NCBI GenBank assembly: GCA_030018275.1
Contig: JASEGB010000007.1
Location: 1-64,000, forward strand
DNA length: 64,000 nucleotides
Direction: 5' to 3'
DNA from: Actinomycetota bacterium
GTDB lineage: Bacteria; Actinomycetota; Aquicultoria; Subteraquimicrobiales; Subteraquimicrobiaceae
Positions 35,055 through 42,218 of this stretch are shown here, in pieces (the first letter of the stretch is position 1; the number at the start of each line of letters is the position of its first letter). Both the position numbers and the translations under genes were made by a program. The notes below the pieces were generated by a model. It was not told the DNA's origin, did not search any database, and saw only the letters and a list, made by a program, of their open reading frames with translations.

Positions 35055-35792
35055 ATGCCCTCCGATATTCAAATGCTCTGCAAGTTGTCCAAAGAAAGTG
35101 CTGATGTATATGAGGATTGGCGAGGGAAGTACTTCACCCCTAAGGAAATCCACTGGCTCAAGGAATGGAGAAAAAATATATCGCGGTTTACCGGGGAATC
35201 ACAAGAGACCCTCTTCAAGCGGGCTCTAGCTTTCATAACCGTTTTTAAGACTATAAATTATTGGCTATCCTTCCGATTGTTTGACCTCAAAAGGAAGTCT
35301 TTCTCTCCTCAGGAAATCTTTCAATTTTATGTTAATCAGACGAATAGCTGGGTATTTGATAATCATCTTAAAAATGAAGTCCATAATCAAAATGCTCTTT
35401 CACTCACACCCCTAATCAATGCCGATGTAATGTTCTTTTATCCTCCCACTCCGAGTGGATATGATGACTCAGATCTACGATTTCTCCTCTGGGAAAGATG
35501 GATTCGCGAAAACATCGAGTTCCATTTGAGGGACCTCATTGGTGGAGATGAAGGAAGAGTTTTGGGTCAATCCTTTGAAGACGAGGATACATATTTGGAA
35601 GCCATAGATTCCTTTCTTTCAAGAGCTGGACATTTTAGGATATGGGTAATATCCTATAACAAGAAAACGATCACGGCCCACGACGAAATTAATAGGATAA
35701 TAAAAAAATATAAAAAAATAAAGAAGGAAGCAGAGATAGAGTTTTTAGCCCCGGAAAGATCCATCCTTGAAAGATTGATTGTTGCCAAGTAG
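35055..35792 (+). CDS. Possible remnant of a D12-class adenine DNA methyltransferase
   Basis: I do not recognise this 245-residue protein with certainty. The middle has INADVMFFYPPTPSGYDDSDLRF-type sequence resembling the DPPY catalytic region of Dam/D12 methylases, and the C-terminal SRAGHFRIWVISYN resembles their last strand. The N-terminal SAM-binding FxGxG part is absent and Asp of DPPY is Tyr, so it is unlikely to be an active methylase. It begins directly after the HD-GYP pseudogene (TTG 35052 or ATG 35055, no clear ribosome site), in a stretch showing decay. Confidence 0.4.
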   Translation: MPSDIQMLCKLSKESADVYEDWRGKYFTPKEIHWLKEWRKNISRFTGESQETLFKRALAFITVFKTINYWLSFRLFDLKRKSFSPQEIFQFYVNQTNSWVFDNHLKNEVHNQNALSLTPLINADVMFFYPPTPSGYDDSDLRFLLWERWIRENIEFHLRDLIGGDEGRVLGQSFEDEDTYLEAIDSFLSRAGHFRIWVISYNKKTITAHDEINRIIKKYKKIKKEAEIEFLAPERSILERLIVAK

Positions 35793-35811
35793 ATTTAATT
35801 TTCTAATTACA

Positions 35812-36957
35812 ATGCGAAAAACGTTAATCCTTTTACTAACCATAATCTTTTTTCTTTTTTCAGCATCCCCCGTTGTAGCTCAGATTGAGCCCTCTATCAG
35901 TGCTGCCTCTGCGATATTGGTGGATGCGAAAAGTGGACAGATTCTATGGCAGCGAAATGCTCACCAAAGATGCCCCATGGCAAGCACAACCAAAATAATG
36001 ACCGCGATATTGATCCTAGAATATGGGAGGTTAGCGGATGTGGTGACCAGTACTCAGCGGGCCTCAGATGTTGGGGAATCCAAGATTTATCTTACGGCAG
36101 GGGAGCGAAGAACCATTGAAGAGTTGCTTTATGGCATGATGTTGGAGTCGGCGAACGATGCTACGGTGGCTTTGGCAGAGTACCTGGGAGGTACCGTCGA
36201 GAATTTTGTGCAACTCATGAATCGCAAGGCGAGAATCATTGGAGCTCGCAATACTCATTTTGCCAATCCTCATGGTCTCCACTCCGATGATCATTACTCA
36301 ACCGCCTATGATTTATCCTTGATTGCCAGATATGGTCTACTCGATGCCAAATTTGCCAAGATCGTTTCCACAAAGGACTACACTATTCCCTGGCCTGGCA
36401 ATCAATATCCTCGGCGATTGAAGAATCACAATAAATTGCTTTGGATGTATCCTCACGCCGATGGAATAAAAACGGGTTACACTAAACAAGCTGGTCACTG
36501 CCTTATTTCCTCAGCTACCAAAGATAATATTAGCCTCATTTGCGTGGTATTGGGGGCTCTCAACAGCGAGGCTTGTTACAATGATAGCCAGCAATTGTTG
36601 GGGTATGGATTCAACTCCTTTAAGCGGGAGAAGGTGGTGAGGAAAGGCAAGGTCTATGCTCAGATACCCCTGCCGACATGGGGGAATCGAAAACTCAATT
36701 TAATCGCTACAAGGGATTTGACCTTTTTGGTAAAGCAGCAACCGCGAAGTTTAAGGACAGAGGTCAGGGTGGATCGACCTGTCTTACTTCCCATCACCAA
36801 GGGGCAAAAAATCGGTGAGATAAGGATAATTCAAGATGGATATGAATTGGGTAGAGCAGACCTTGCCGCCGAAAGAACCATTCTTGAACCAACCTTTATC
36901 GAAAAGTTTTTTATATACATAAGGTCTCTTATGAGGAAAGCCTGGCGTAGAAAATGA
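35812..36957 (+). CDS. dacF: D-alanyl-D-alanine carboxypeptidase (penicillin-binding protein 5/6 family)
   Basis: The protein has 381 residues from ATG 35812, which gives a clean signal peptide (positively charged start, LILLLTIIFFLFSA, cleavage near VVAQ). Catalytic motifs are SxxK in MASTTKIM, SxN in LESANDA and KTG in DGIKTGYTKQAG. A PBP5 C-terminal domain and a final amphipathic segment (FFIYIRSLMRKAWRRK) fit membrane attachment. No strong ribosome site is visible for either this start or TTG 35779. It trims pentapeptides in peptidoglycan. Confidence 0.9.
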   Translation: MRKTLILLLTIIFFLFSASPVVAQIEPSISAASAILVDAKSGQILWQRNAHQRCPMASTTKIMTAILILEYGRLADVVTSTQRASDVGESKIYLTAGERRTIEELLYGMMLESANDATVALAEYLGGTVENFVQLMNRKARIIGARNTHFANPHGLHSDDHYSTAYDLSLIARYGLLDAKFAKIVSTKDYTIPWPGNQYPRRLKNHNKLLWMYPHADGIKTGYTKQAGHCLISSATKDNISLICVVLGALNSEACYNDSQQLLGYGFNSFKREKVVRKGKVYAQIPLPTWGNRKLNLIATRDLTFLVKQQPRSLRTEVRVDRPVLLPITKGQKIGEIRIIQDGYELGRADLAAERTILEPTFIEKFFIYIRSLMRKAWRRK

Positions 36958-37021
36958 TTAATATGTTAAACTTTGTTTAGAAAAGCCCAAAGAGCCGAGG
37001 AAAAGAGGAGGAGCTATTTTG

Positions 37022-37315
37022 ATGGAAGAAGGCAAATCGAAGAAGGCTTTACTCGGTGAAGATGCTTTGGTTAATCTTTCTAAAAAGAGTGATGAGGAAA
37101 TCCAACAAATTTTGGACGAGTTATATAAGGAGGAGGAAAGATTATCCTATCGGCGTAGAATCTTACATGGAAAGATAGATATATTAAGAGCCGAATTGGT
37201 TGAGCGGTTGAAGAAGAGGTGCGAGGCCGGTAAAAGTGTCATCTCTGGAAGTGATATTCAACGCCTTGCAAAAATTTTGGCCAGAGGGTTCAAGCATACT
37301 AAAGATGTCTACTAA
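37022..37315 (+). CDS. rsiG: RsiG-like cyclic-di-GMP-dependent anti-sigma factor
   Basis: The 97-residue helical protein contains the RsiG c-di-GMP motif E-x3-S-x2-R-x3-Q-x3-D in slightly altered form: E38, S42, R45, H49 (for Q), D53, within EEERLSYRRRILHGKIDILRAEL-type sequence. RsiG of Streptomyces has two copies of this motif and sequesters sigma WhiG when c-di-GMP is bound. Single-motif forms in deep-branching Actinomycetota (Rubrobacter) work as homodimers. This is a single-motif form. ATG 37022 lies behind AGGAGGAG. No WhiG gene is in the window. A decayed HD-GYP gene is 2 kb upstream. Confidence 0.72.
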   Translation: MEEGKSKKALLGEDALVNLSKKSDEEIQQILDELYKEEERLSYRRRILHGKIDILRAELVERLKKRCEAGKSVISGSDIQRLAKILARGFKHTKDVY

Positions 37316-37415
37316 TCTTCCTCTGCCAACAATTTGTGAGGGAAATTTGGGCAAAAGGGAGGGAAGTTTACTCCAAAATAGAAATTATTAAGGGGTTAAT
37401 CGTTTGGAGTTATAT

Positions 37416-37880
37416 ATGCTTTGCAGTAAATGTGGGCAGGAAAATGAGAATAGGGCTAAATTTTGTGTAAGATGTGGTGCAGAATTGGAGTCTCGGGAAG
37501 CCGATAGCACTATATCTTTTACGTCTATTGAGGAAGCCGAGGAAGAGGAAGCTGTAGTAGAAGAGGAACCATTGCCCGGCGAAAGAATCGTTTTGGTGGT
37601 TAAGAAAGGACCCATTGTGGGGCAAAGGTTTCCCATAGAGTCAAAGGAAATTACCTTGGGCAGAGATCCTCAAAGCGATATCTTTTTGAATGACATCACT
37701 GTCTCTCGCAAACATGCCAAAATCGCCACAACTCCCGATGGCATCATTATCACGGATGTCGGGAGCCTTAATGGAACCTATGTCAATGGAAAGAGAGTGG
37801 AAAGCACCTTTCTTAAACACGGTGACGAGCTACAGATTGGAAAGTTTAAGTTAATTTTTTTAACGGGGGGAACTTTATAA
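37416..37880 (+). CDS. Zinc-ribbon FHA-domain protein (GarA-like)
   Basis: The 154-residue protein has a zinc ribbon (LCSKCG and FCVRCG, residues about 2-22), an acidic linker and an FHA phosphothreonine-binding domain (about 65-150) with LGRDPQSDIFLND, VSRKHAKI and SLNGTYVNGKRV. It occupies the position of garA/odhI, upstream of an ftsR-like MerR gene. The ETTS-type phosphorylation motif of GarA is not visible in its linker, so control of 2-oxoglutarate metabolism should not be assumed. ATG 37416 has GGAG upstream. Confidence 0.85.
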   Translation: MLCSKCGQENENRAKFCVRCGAELESREADSTISFTSIEEAEEEEAVVEEEPLPGERIVLVVKKGPIVGQRFPIESKEITLGRDPQSDIFLNDITVSRKHAKIATTPDGIIITDVGSLNGTYVNGKRVESTFLKHGDELQIGKFKLIFLTGGTL

Positions 37881-37901
37881 TTTGAGCGGGGGAGAGAAAC
37901 G

Positions 37902-38600
37902 ATGGCAAAGAGAGAAAGGAATTATATGACCATAGGCGAAGTCGTATCCAGACTTAAAGATAAGTTTCCAGGCCTTTCTATCAGCAAAGTTCGCTATCTC
38001 GAAGAGGAGGGGTTGATTAAACCCGAGCGCACTAAGGGGGGATATCGTAAATTTTCGGAGGAGAATATCAAACGCTTAGAGACTATACTCAGGTTGCAAA
38101 AGAAAAAATTCTTGCCTCTGGATGTCATCAGGGAGAGACTAAGATTATTGGATAAGGGAGAATCCTTGCCTGAATTTGAGGAAGTCCCGCTGACCGAGTG
38201 TTATCCTTTTCCCGAAGAAACGCAAGTTTCTCTCGAAGATGTGTCCCAGCTAGCCGGTTTATCCACCGATGAGATAAAGGATCTGGAAAGTTTTGGAATT
38301 GTGAAACCAAAGCAGACAGAGGAGGGGAGAATTTTCAGCTCTCTTGATGTGAATATCATGCGGATTGCTCGAAGTCTCTCCAGATATGGTATCGAACCTC
38401 GCCACCTTCGCATGTATGAAAATTTTGCCGAGCGAGAAGCATCCTTTTTTCAGCAGATTCTTCTGCCCACCTTAAAGCAGAAAAGTCCCGAGGGTCGGGA
38501 AAGAACTATCGAAAGGCTATCCGAGCTTGTAAAATTATCTGAGGAATTCAAAAGATTGGTGCTTCAAAAAACTCTTCGCTGCTATTTCCCAGAACTTTAG
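37902..38600 (+). CDS. ftsR: MerR-family regulator with two winged-helix domains (FtsR-like)
   Basis: The 232-residue protein has an N-terminal MerR DNA-binding domain (MTIGEVVSRLKDKFPGLSIS, then VRYLEEEGLIKPERTKGGYR) and a second MerR-like helix-turn-helix around residues 115-160 (VSQLAGLSTDEIKDLESFGIV). This double arrangement and position after the FHA gene match FtsR/Rv1828, which in corynebacteria activates ftsZ. Target genes here are unknown. It follows the FHA gene after 21 bases. Confidence 0.83.
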   Translation: MAKRERNYMTIGEVVSRLKDKFPGLSISKVRYLEEEGLIKPERTKGGYRKFSEENIKRLETILRLQKKKFLPLDVIRERLRLLDKGESLPEFEEVPLTECYPFPEETQVSLEDVSQLAGLSTDEIKDLESFGIVKPKQTEEGRIFSSLDVNIMRIARSLSRYGIEPRHLRMYENFAEREASFFQQILLPTLKQKSPEGRERTIERLSELVKLSEEFKRLVLQKTLRCYFPEL

Positions 38601-38632
38601 CCTCACTCAAATATTATTTGTAGGGAACGCTA

Positions 38633-39127
38633 TTGTGTCATTATCTCCATCTTCAAGGCGAAAGGCATAAATTTATTGCCGACCAAATGCTGGGCCGCCT
38701 TTCTAAATGGCTCCGCTTGATGGGTTATGATACCCTTTATTTCAAATCCATTGATGACATCGAACTCATCCGAATTGCCAGGAAACAGGGGAGAATTTTA
38801 TTGACGAGGGATACGGGTCTTATAAGGAGAAGGATCGTGAAAAGTCGGGTGAGAGCGATATTCATAGAAGATGATTTATTGGACAATCAGTTGAGACAGC
38901 TCATAAGAGAATTAAACCTAGATACCGAGAGGCTTTCCCCTCCGCTTTGTGTAGAGTGTAATTCTCCTTTGGAGGAAGTGCCCAGGGAGAGGGCCAGGGG
39001 ACAGGTACCCAGCTATGTATATAGAACCCAAGATCAGTTTGTAGCATGCCCCGTTTGTGGCAGGTATTACTGGAGGGGAACCCACTGGCAACATGTTAGA
39101 AAGAGAATTCGCACTCTGCTTAAGTGA
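38633..39127 (+). CDS. Mut7-C (PIN-fold) RNase-domain protein with zinc ribbon
   Basis: The 164-residue protein has the Mut7-C pattern at its N-terminus (KFIADQMLGRLSKWLRLMGYD, then GRILLTRDTGL), with conserved acidic residues typical of PIN-type nucleases, and a C-terminal zinc ribbon (CVECNSPLEEV, CPVCGRYYWRGTHW). It is probably a small ribonuclease or toxin-like PIN protein of unknown target. TTG start six bases after AGGGA. It converges with the minus-strand gene ending at 39131. Confidence 0.82.
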   Translation: MCHYLHLQGERHKFIADQMLGRLSKWLRLMGYDTLYFKSIDDIELIRIARKQGRILLTRDTGLIRRRIVKSRVRAIFIEDDLLDNQLRQLIRELNLDTERLSPPLCVECNSPLEEVPRERARGQVPSYVYRTQDQFVACPVCGRYYWRGTHWQHVRKRIRTLLK

Positions 39128-39130
39128 AGG

Positions 39131-39592
39131 TTATAGATAGTGATGCCGGCTGTGAATTGTGTAGTTAATCAGAAAGTTTAGTGAGAGAGGAACGATACCA
39201 ATCATACAAAGAGCCGATGACAACAGAATTCCTCGCTTATTTTCCTTTAACGTCGAGATTATTGCGACGAGGCTCGTGATCAGGTAGTAAATCCACAGGG
39301 CTAAGGAGCCCATGGCTTTCGCATCTAAGAACCAGTTGCCTCCCCAGAAGGCCCTCGCTTTAAAGGATCCCGAAATAATCGCCGCGGTTAGAAGAAGAAA
39401 GCCAAAAGTAAGGTAAATACAGGTGAGTACGGAGCGGATTTTCTCAAGGGTAAGCCCATTTTGTTGCATTCTGCCTCGATCATCCAATCTTTGAAGGGCA
39501 AGATATATACCGCCACTTAGGGCGGCGATTCCGAAGCAAACGTAACCCGATACCCCCAACATGGCGTGGGTAAGACAAATCTTCCAAACCAT
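39131..39592 (-). CDS. Small membrane protein related to cytochrome c assembly protein CcsA
   Basis: The 153-residue protein has four hydrophobic helices. The segment FWGGNWFLDAKAMGSLALWI keeps part of the heme-handling WGxxWxWDxKE motif of CcsA/CcmC/CcmF, but the second Trp-x-Trp and the Glu are lost. Full CcsA has about 270-320 residues, so this is a short or degenerate relative. GGAGG lies before the ATG. No cytochrome c genes are in the window. A function in heme export is therefore doubtful. Confidence 0.55.
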   Translation of the reverse strand: MVWKICLTHAMLGVSGYVCFGIAALSGGIYLALQRLDDRGRMQQNGLTLEKIRSVLTCIYLTFGFLLLTAAIISGSFKARAFWGGNWFLDAKAMGSLALWIYYLITSLVAIISTLKENKRGILLSSALCMIGIVPLSLNFLINYTIHSRHHYL

Positions 39593-39633
39593 TTTTTTCT
39601 TCCTCCATCATCGATGAGTGATGAGTTTTTTGC

Positions 39634-39639
39634 TATAAT
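39634..39639 (+). promoter_or_regulatory. Extended -10 promoter giving a leaderless transcript
   Basis: TGC followed by TATAAT at 39634-39639 forms an extended -10 element. The expected start of transcription (39646-39648) is at most three bases before the ATG at 39649, and no Shine-Dalgarno is present. Confidence 0.5.
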
Positions 39640-39648
39640 TACCCCTAA

Positions 39649-40125
39649 ATGGGTATTATTATAAATGCAGTTTATATCCGGGAGTCAAAAAGAGCAACGA
39701 TGGAAGTTTCAAAGGAAGAAAAGGTCCCAAAAGGGAATGGGTGGGGTGAAGACAAGGAAAGAGAAGAGATAAAATTCGCGCATCCCAGCGAGAAACAGTG
39801 TGCCAAGATTTTGGATTTTTATGGCATAAAATGGCTTTATGAGCCCAGGACCTTTCCAATAGAATGGGACAAGAAGGGAAACGTGATACAGAGTTTTACC
39901 CCCGACTTCTACCTCCCAGATTTCGATCTTTACATCGAGTTAACCACCATGAGTCAAAAGTTGGTAACTAAAAAGAATAGAAAGGTAAGGAGACTGCGCG
40001 AGTTATACCCGAACATAAACATTAAAATCTTCTATCAGAAAGATTTTCGCAATCTTCTTTTAAAGTATGGGCTACATACAAAGCATTTCCCCGAAGGGCA
40101 GGCGAAGGACAAAGGGGAAAAGTAG
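39649..40125 (+). CDS. Putative PD-(D/E)xK-like nuclease-fold protein
   Basis: The 158-residue protein is of unknown function. Its centre (HPSEKQCAKILDFYGIKWLYEP, then TPDFYLPDFDLYIELTT) has the Glu ... PD ... Glu-x-Thr layout of a restriction-endonuclease-like fold, as in T7 endonuclease/Vsr-type proteins, but the catalytic Lys appears as Thr. The first ATG sits almost on the predicted transcription start, so it may be leaderless; ATG 39700 is an alternative without a good ribosome site. hpt follows after 26 bases. Confidence 0.55.
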   Translation: MGIIINAVYIRESKRATMEVSKEEKVPKGNGWGEDKEREEIKFAHPSEKQCAKILDFYGIKWLYEPRTFPIEWDKKGNVIQSFTPDFYLPDFDLYIELTTMSQKLVTKKNRKVRRLRELYPNINIKIFYQKDFRNLLLKYGLHTKHFPEGQAKDKGEK

Positions 40126-40151
40126 GGTATCAATGGGGGTGAAAACAGAAC

Positions 40152-40691
40152 GTGTTTGAGGATATAGAAAAAGTTTTATTTTCCGAGGAAGACATCAAAA
40201 AGAAAGTCAGGGAATTGGGCGAAAAGATATCTCAGGATTATAAAGGCAAAGATCTCCTATTGATAAGTGTACTTAGGGGAGGAGTGGTTTTTTTAGCCGA
40301 TCTAATACGTCATATTTCAATCTCCGTTTCCGTTGATTTCATGGCCATATCCAGCTACGGTTCTACGACGGAATCGCTTGGTGTTGTAAAGTTGCTTAAA
40401 GATCTTGAAGAGAGCATTGATAAAAAACATGTATTAGTTGTGGAAGATATCATCGACACGGGGTTGACACTCAATTATTTACTCCGCAATTTACAATCAA
40501 GGCATCCAGCCAGTCTTAAAGTCTGTGCTTTACTGGACAAATCCGTTCGCCGGATAGTCGACATCCCCATAGATTATAAAGGCTTTGATGTACCCGATGT
40601 GTTTGTAGTTGGATATGGGCTGGATTATGAGCAGAAATATCGCAACCTTCCTTTCATTGGTATTTTAAAGCCTGAGGTTTACGGCGAGTAA
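40152..40691 (+). CDS. hpt: Hypoxanthine phosphoribosyltransferase
   Basis: It salvages hypoxanthine and guanine to nucleotides. The 179-residue protein has LLISVLRGGVVFLADLIRHI, the PRPP-binding motif VLVVEDIIDTGLTL and the C-terminal VGYGLDYEQKYRNLPFIG that defines Hpt. GTG start. Adenine deaminase, encoded 5 kb downstream, would feed hypoxanthine to it. Confidence 0.95.
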   Translation: MFEDIEKVLFSEEDIKKKVRELGEKISQDYKGKDLLLISVLRGGVVFLADLIRHISISVSVDFMAISSYGSTTESLGVVKLLKDLEESIDKKHVLVVEDIIDTGLTLNYLLRNLQSRHPASLKVCALLDKSVRRIVDIPIDYKGFDVPDVFVVGYGLDYEQKYRNLPFIGILKPEVYGE

Positions 40692-40728
40692 AAGGTAAAG
40701 AAATCCTGGATTAAGAGAAAAATAGAAA

Positions 40729-40839
40729 GAGCCCCAAGTAATCCTCAGCATCTTCCTTTTCAAAGAGCTTTACTTTATGATGATATATTGGATGCCTTCC
40801 ACTCTTCAAGTTGTTCTTTGTGAGAACTTCTTGGGGCTC
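40729..40839 (-). ncRNA. Candidate structured RNA A
   Basis: Read on the minus strand, the element opens with GAGCCCCAAG (40839-40830) and closes with CTTGGGGCTC (40738-40729), a perfect 10-bp helix around 91 nt, followed by a U-rich TTTCTATTTTT. Internal helices are possible (GUUCU/AGAAC just inside the 5' end; GCAUC/GAUGC). A minus-strand promoter TTGACT-N17-TTTAAA (40877-40849) would start transcription at the first base. Its 5' sequence CCCAAGAAGUUCU resembles that of the element at 44604-44777. A 40-codon minus-strand frame also crosses it, without a ribosome site. Confidence 0.45.
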
Positions 40840-40848
40840 CGAAACTTA

Positions 40849-40877
40849 TTTAAAACCAATAAGTAAGAAAAAGTCAA
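40849..40877 (-). promoter_or_regulatory. Minus-strand promoter of candidate RNA A
   Basis: On the minus strand TTGACT (40877-40872) and TTTAAA (40854-40849) are 17 bases apart. The predicted start at about 40840-40842 coincides with the 5' end of the inverted-repeat element. Confidence 0.45.
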
Positions 40878-40974
40878 TATAAAATTTTGGAATTTTTAAA
40901 TTCTTTGAAGTTTCCCAAGTAAAAAAGCAAATTTTTTTATTTGAAACCGGAATAAGAAGCGGAAGGGGTGTGGT

Positions 40975-42021
40975 TTAAAATGCAGGTTCTAGTACCCCAG
41001 CCTGCACAAAGCCTAGTCCCAATCCTAGCGCTTGAGCTGCTGCTTTAGATAAGTCGAACATTCTCCCATCAATGAAGGGTCCTCTATCGTTGACTCGAAC
41101 GACTATGTGTTTATCTCCATATGTTATTCCCAAGTAAGTTCCAAAGGGCAAAAAGGGTGAGGCACAAGTGAAGTCATTTTCATTAAATATCTCTCCACTC
41201 GATGTCGAACGCCCATTAAATTCATTGCCGTACCAGCTGGCTACCCCATAGAATTTTAACCCAGTTGCTCTATAATTTTTGGGCATGGTTTCCCCGGTGA
41301 TATAATGATCCATAACATATGGTTGAACATAACAGGGGACGGCCCTCACTTCTGCACAAAGGGGGAGACTATTTTTTGCCCTTTTCAACCTCTCTGATTG
41401 TTTTCTTTCTTCCTCTTGTTTCAGCAAATTCCGAAATTCTCGATCCATATTGATCAGAAGTCTTTGCTTTTTCGCCAACTTTGTCTTCAGAAGACCCAAT
41501 TCAGCCTCTCTTCTTCGGCGCAATATTAATTGCTCCAATTTTTCCTTTGCTAGCTTTTCCCTCATTTGTTCAACCTTGGATTTTTTTCTTTGAATATCAT
41601 CGATGAGTTTAAGGTCACACTCGATGATTCGGGACAAAATGGCAATTTTCGTCAAAAAGTCCTTAAAATCGCCAGCTCCAAGGAGAATTTCGAGAAATTG
41701 AACATTTCCATTTTTATAAATCTCTCTCAGCCGAGTGTTTAGAATGTTTCTTTTGATTCCTAAGTCCTCTTTCAGTGAATCTAATTTGGAGTATATTTTG
41801 AGCATCTTTCTTCCGGTGACTTCAAGTTCGGAGTTGATGGCTAAGTAGATTTCCTGAGCGAAATCAATCTCAGCTTGAAGTTCTCTTATCTCTTTCGATA
41901 CTTCGTCAACTTGGGATTTTTTCTCGCGCAGTGATTTGCTGGCACCGGCGTGAGCCAGGGAGGGAAAGAAAACAAAGATTAAGAGCAAGCATATTATCTT
42001 GGAGGATCTTCCGAGATTCAT
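40975..42021 (-). CDS. Coiled-coil RlpA-like cell-wall protein
   Basis: The protein has 348 residues from ATG 42021, which follows AAGGAGG and gives a signal peptide (IICLLLIFVFFPSLAHA). A long charged coiled coil (about residues 25-225) resembles the PcsB/EnvC-type N-domain, with the TRLREIYKNGNVQFLEILLGA-like segment. The last 100 residues form an RlpA-like double-psi barrel (VASWYGNEFNGRSTSSGE, then VVRVNDRGPFIDGRMFDLS). A role as secreted lytic transglycosylase or resuscitation factor is inferred. It is divergent from the NlpC/P60 gene, with 197 bp between starts. Confidence 0.85.
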   Translation of the reverse strand: MNLGRSSKIICLLLIFVFFPSLAHAGASKSLREKKSQVDEVSKEIRELQAEIDFAQEIYLAINSELEVTGRKMLKIYSKLDSLKEDLGIKRNILNTRLREIYKNGNVQFLEILLGAGDFKDFLTKIAILSRIIECDLKLIDDIQRKKSKVEQMREKLAKEKLEQLILRRRREAELGLLKTKLAKKQRLLINMDREFRNLLKQEEERKQSERLKRAKNSLPLCAEVRAVPCYVQPYVMDHYITGETMPKNYRATGLKFYGVASWYGNEFNGRSTSSGEIFNENDFTCASPFLPFGTYLGITYGDKHIVVRVNDRGPFIDGRMFDLSKAAAQALGLGLGFVQAGVLEPAF

Positions 42022-42218
42022 CGCTTCCTCCTTTGCCTCATCTCTATTCTTATCGGTCAAAGGAGTTAAAATTTTATACAAACTTTTTTGAAAAGAAGGA
42101 GATTTGCTTTCGGTACAGAACTTAAGGATAGAGACCTCCTGGACGATAAAAAAGACGATTAGTGTCATGAGAAAATTACTCAGCAATTTTTGAAGTAGTG
42201 ATCGCTGGAGGGATTATA

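Noticed and set aside
40715-40850. Minus-strand frame of about 40 codons through candidate RNA A, with protein-like composition
   Set aside because: It has no start codon with a ribosome site and is bounded by stops. The helix-promoter-U-tract arrangement fits an RNA better, though a decayed coding remnant remains possible.
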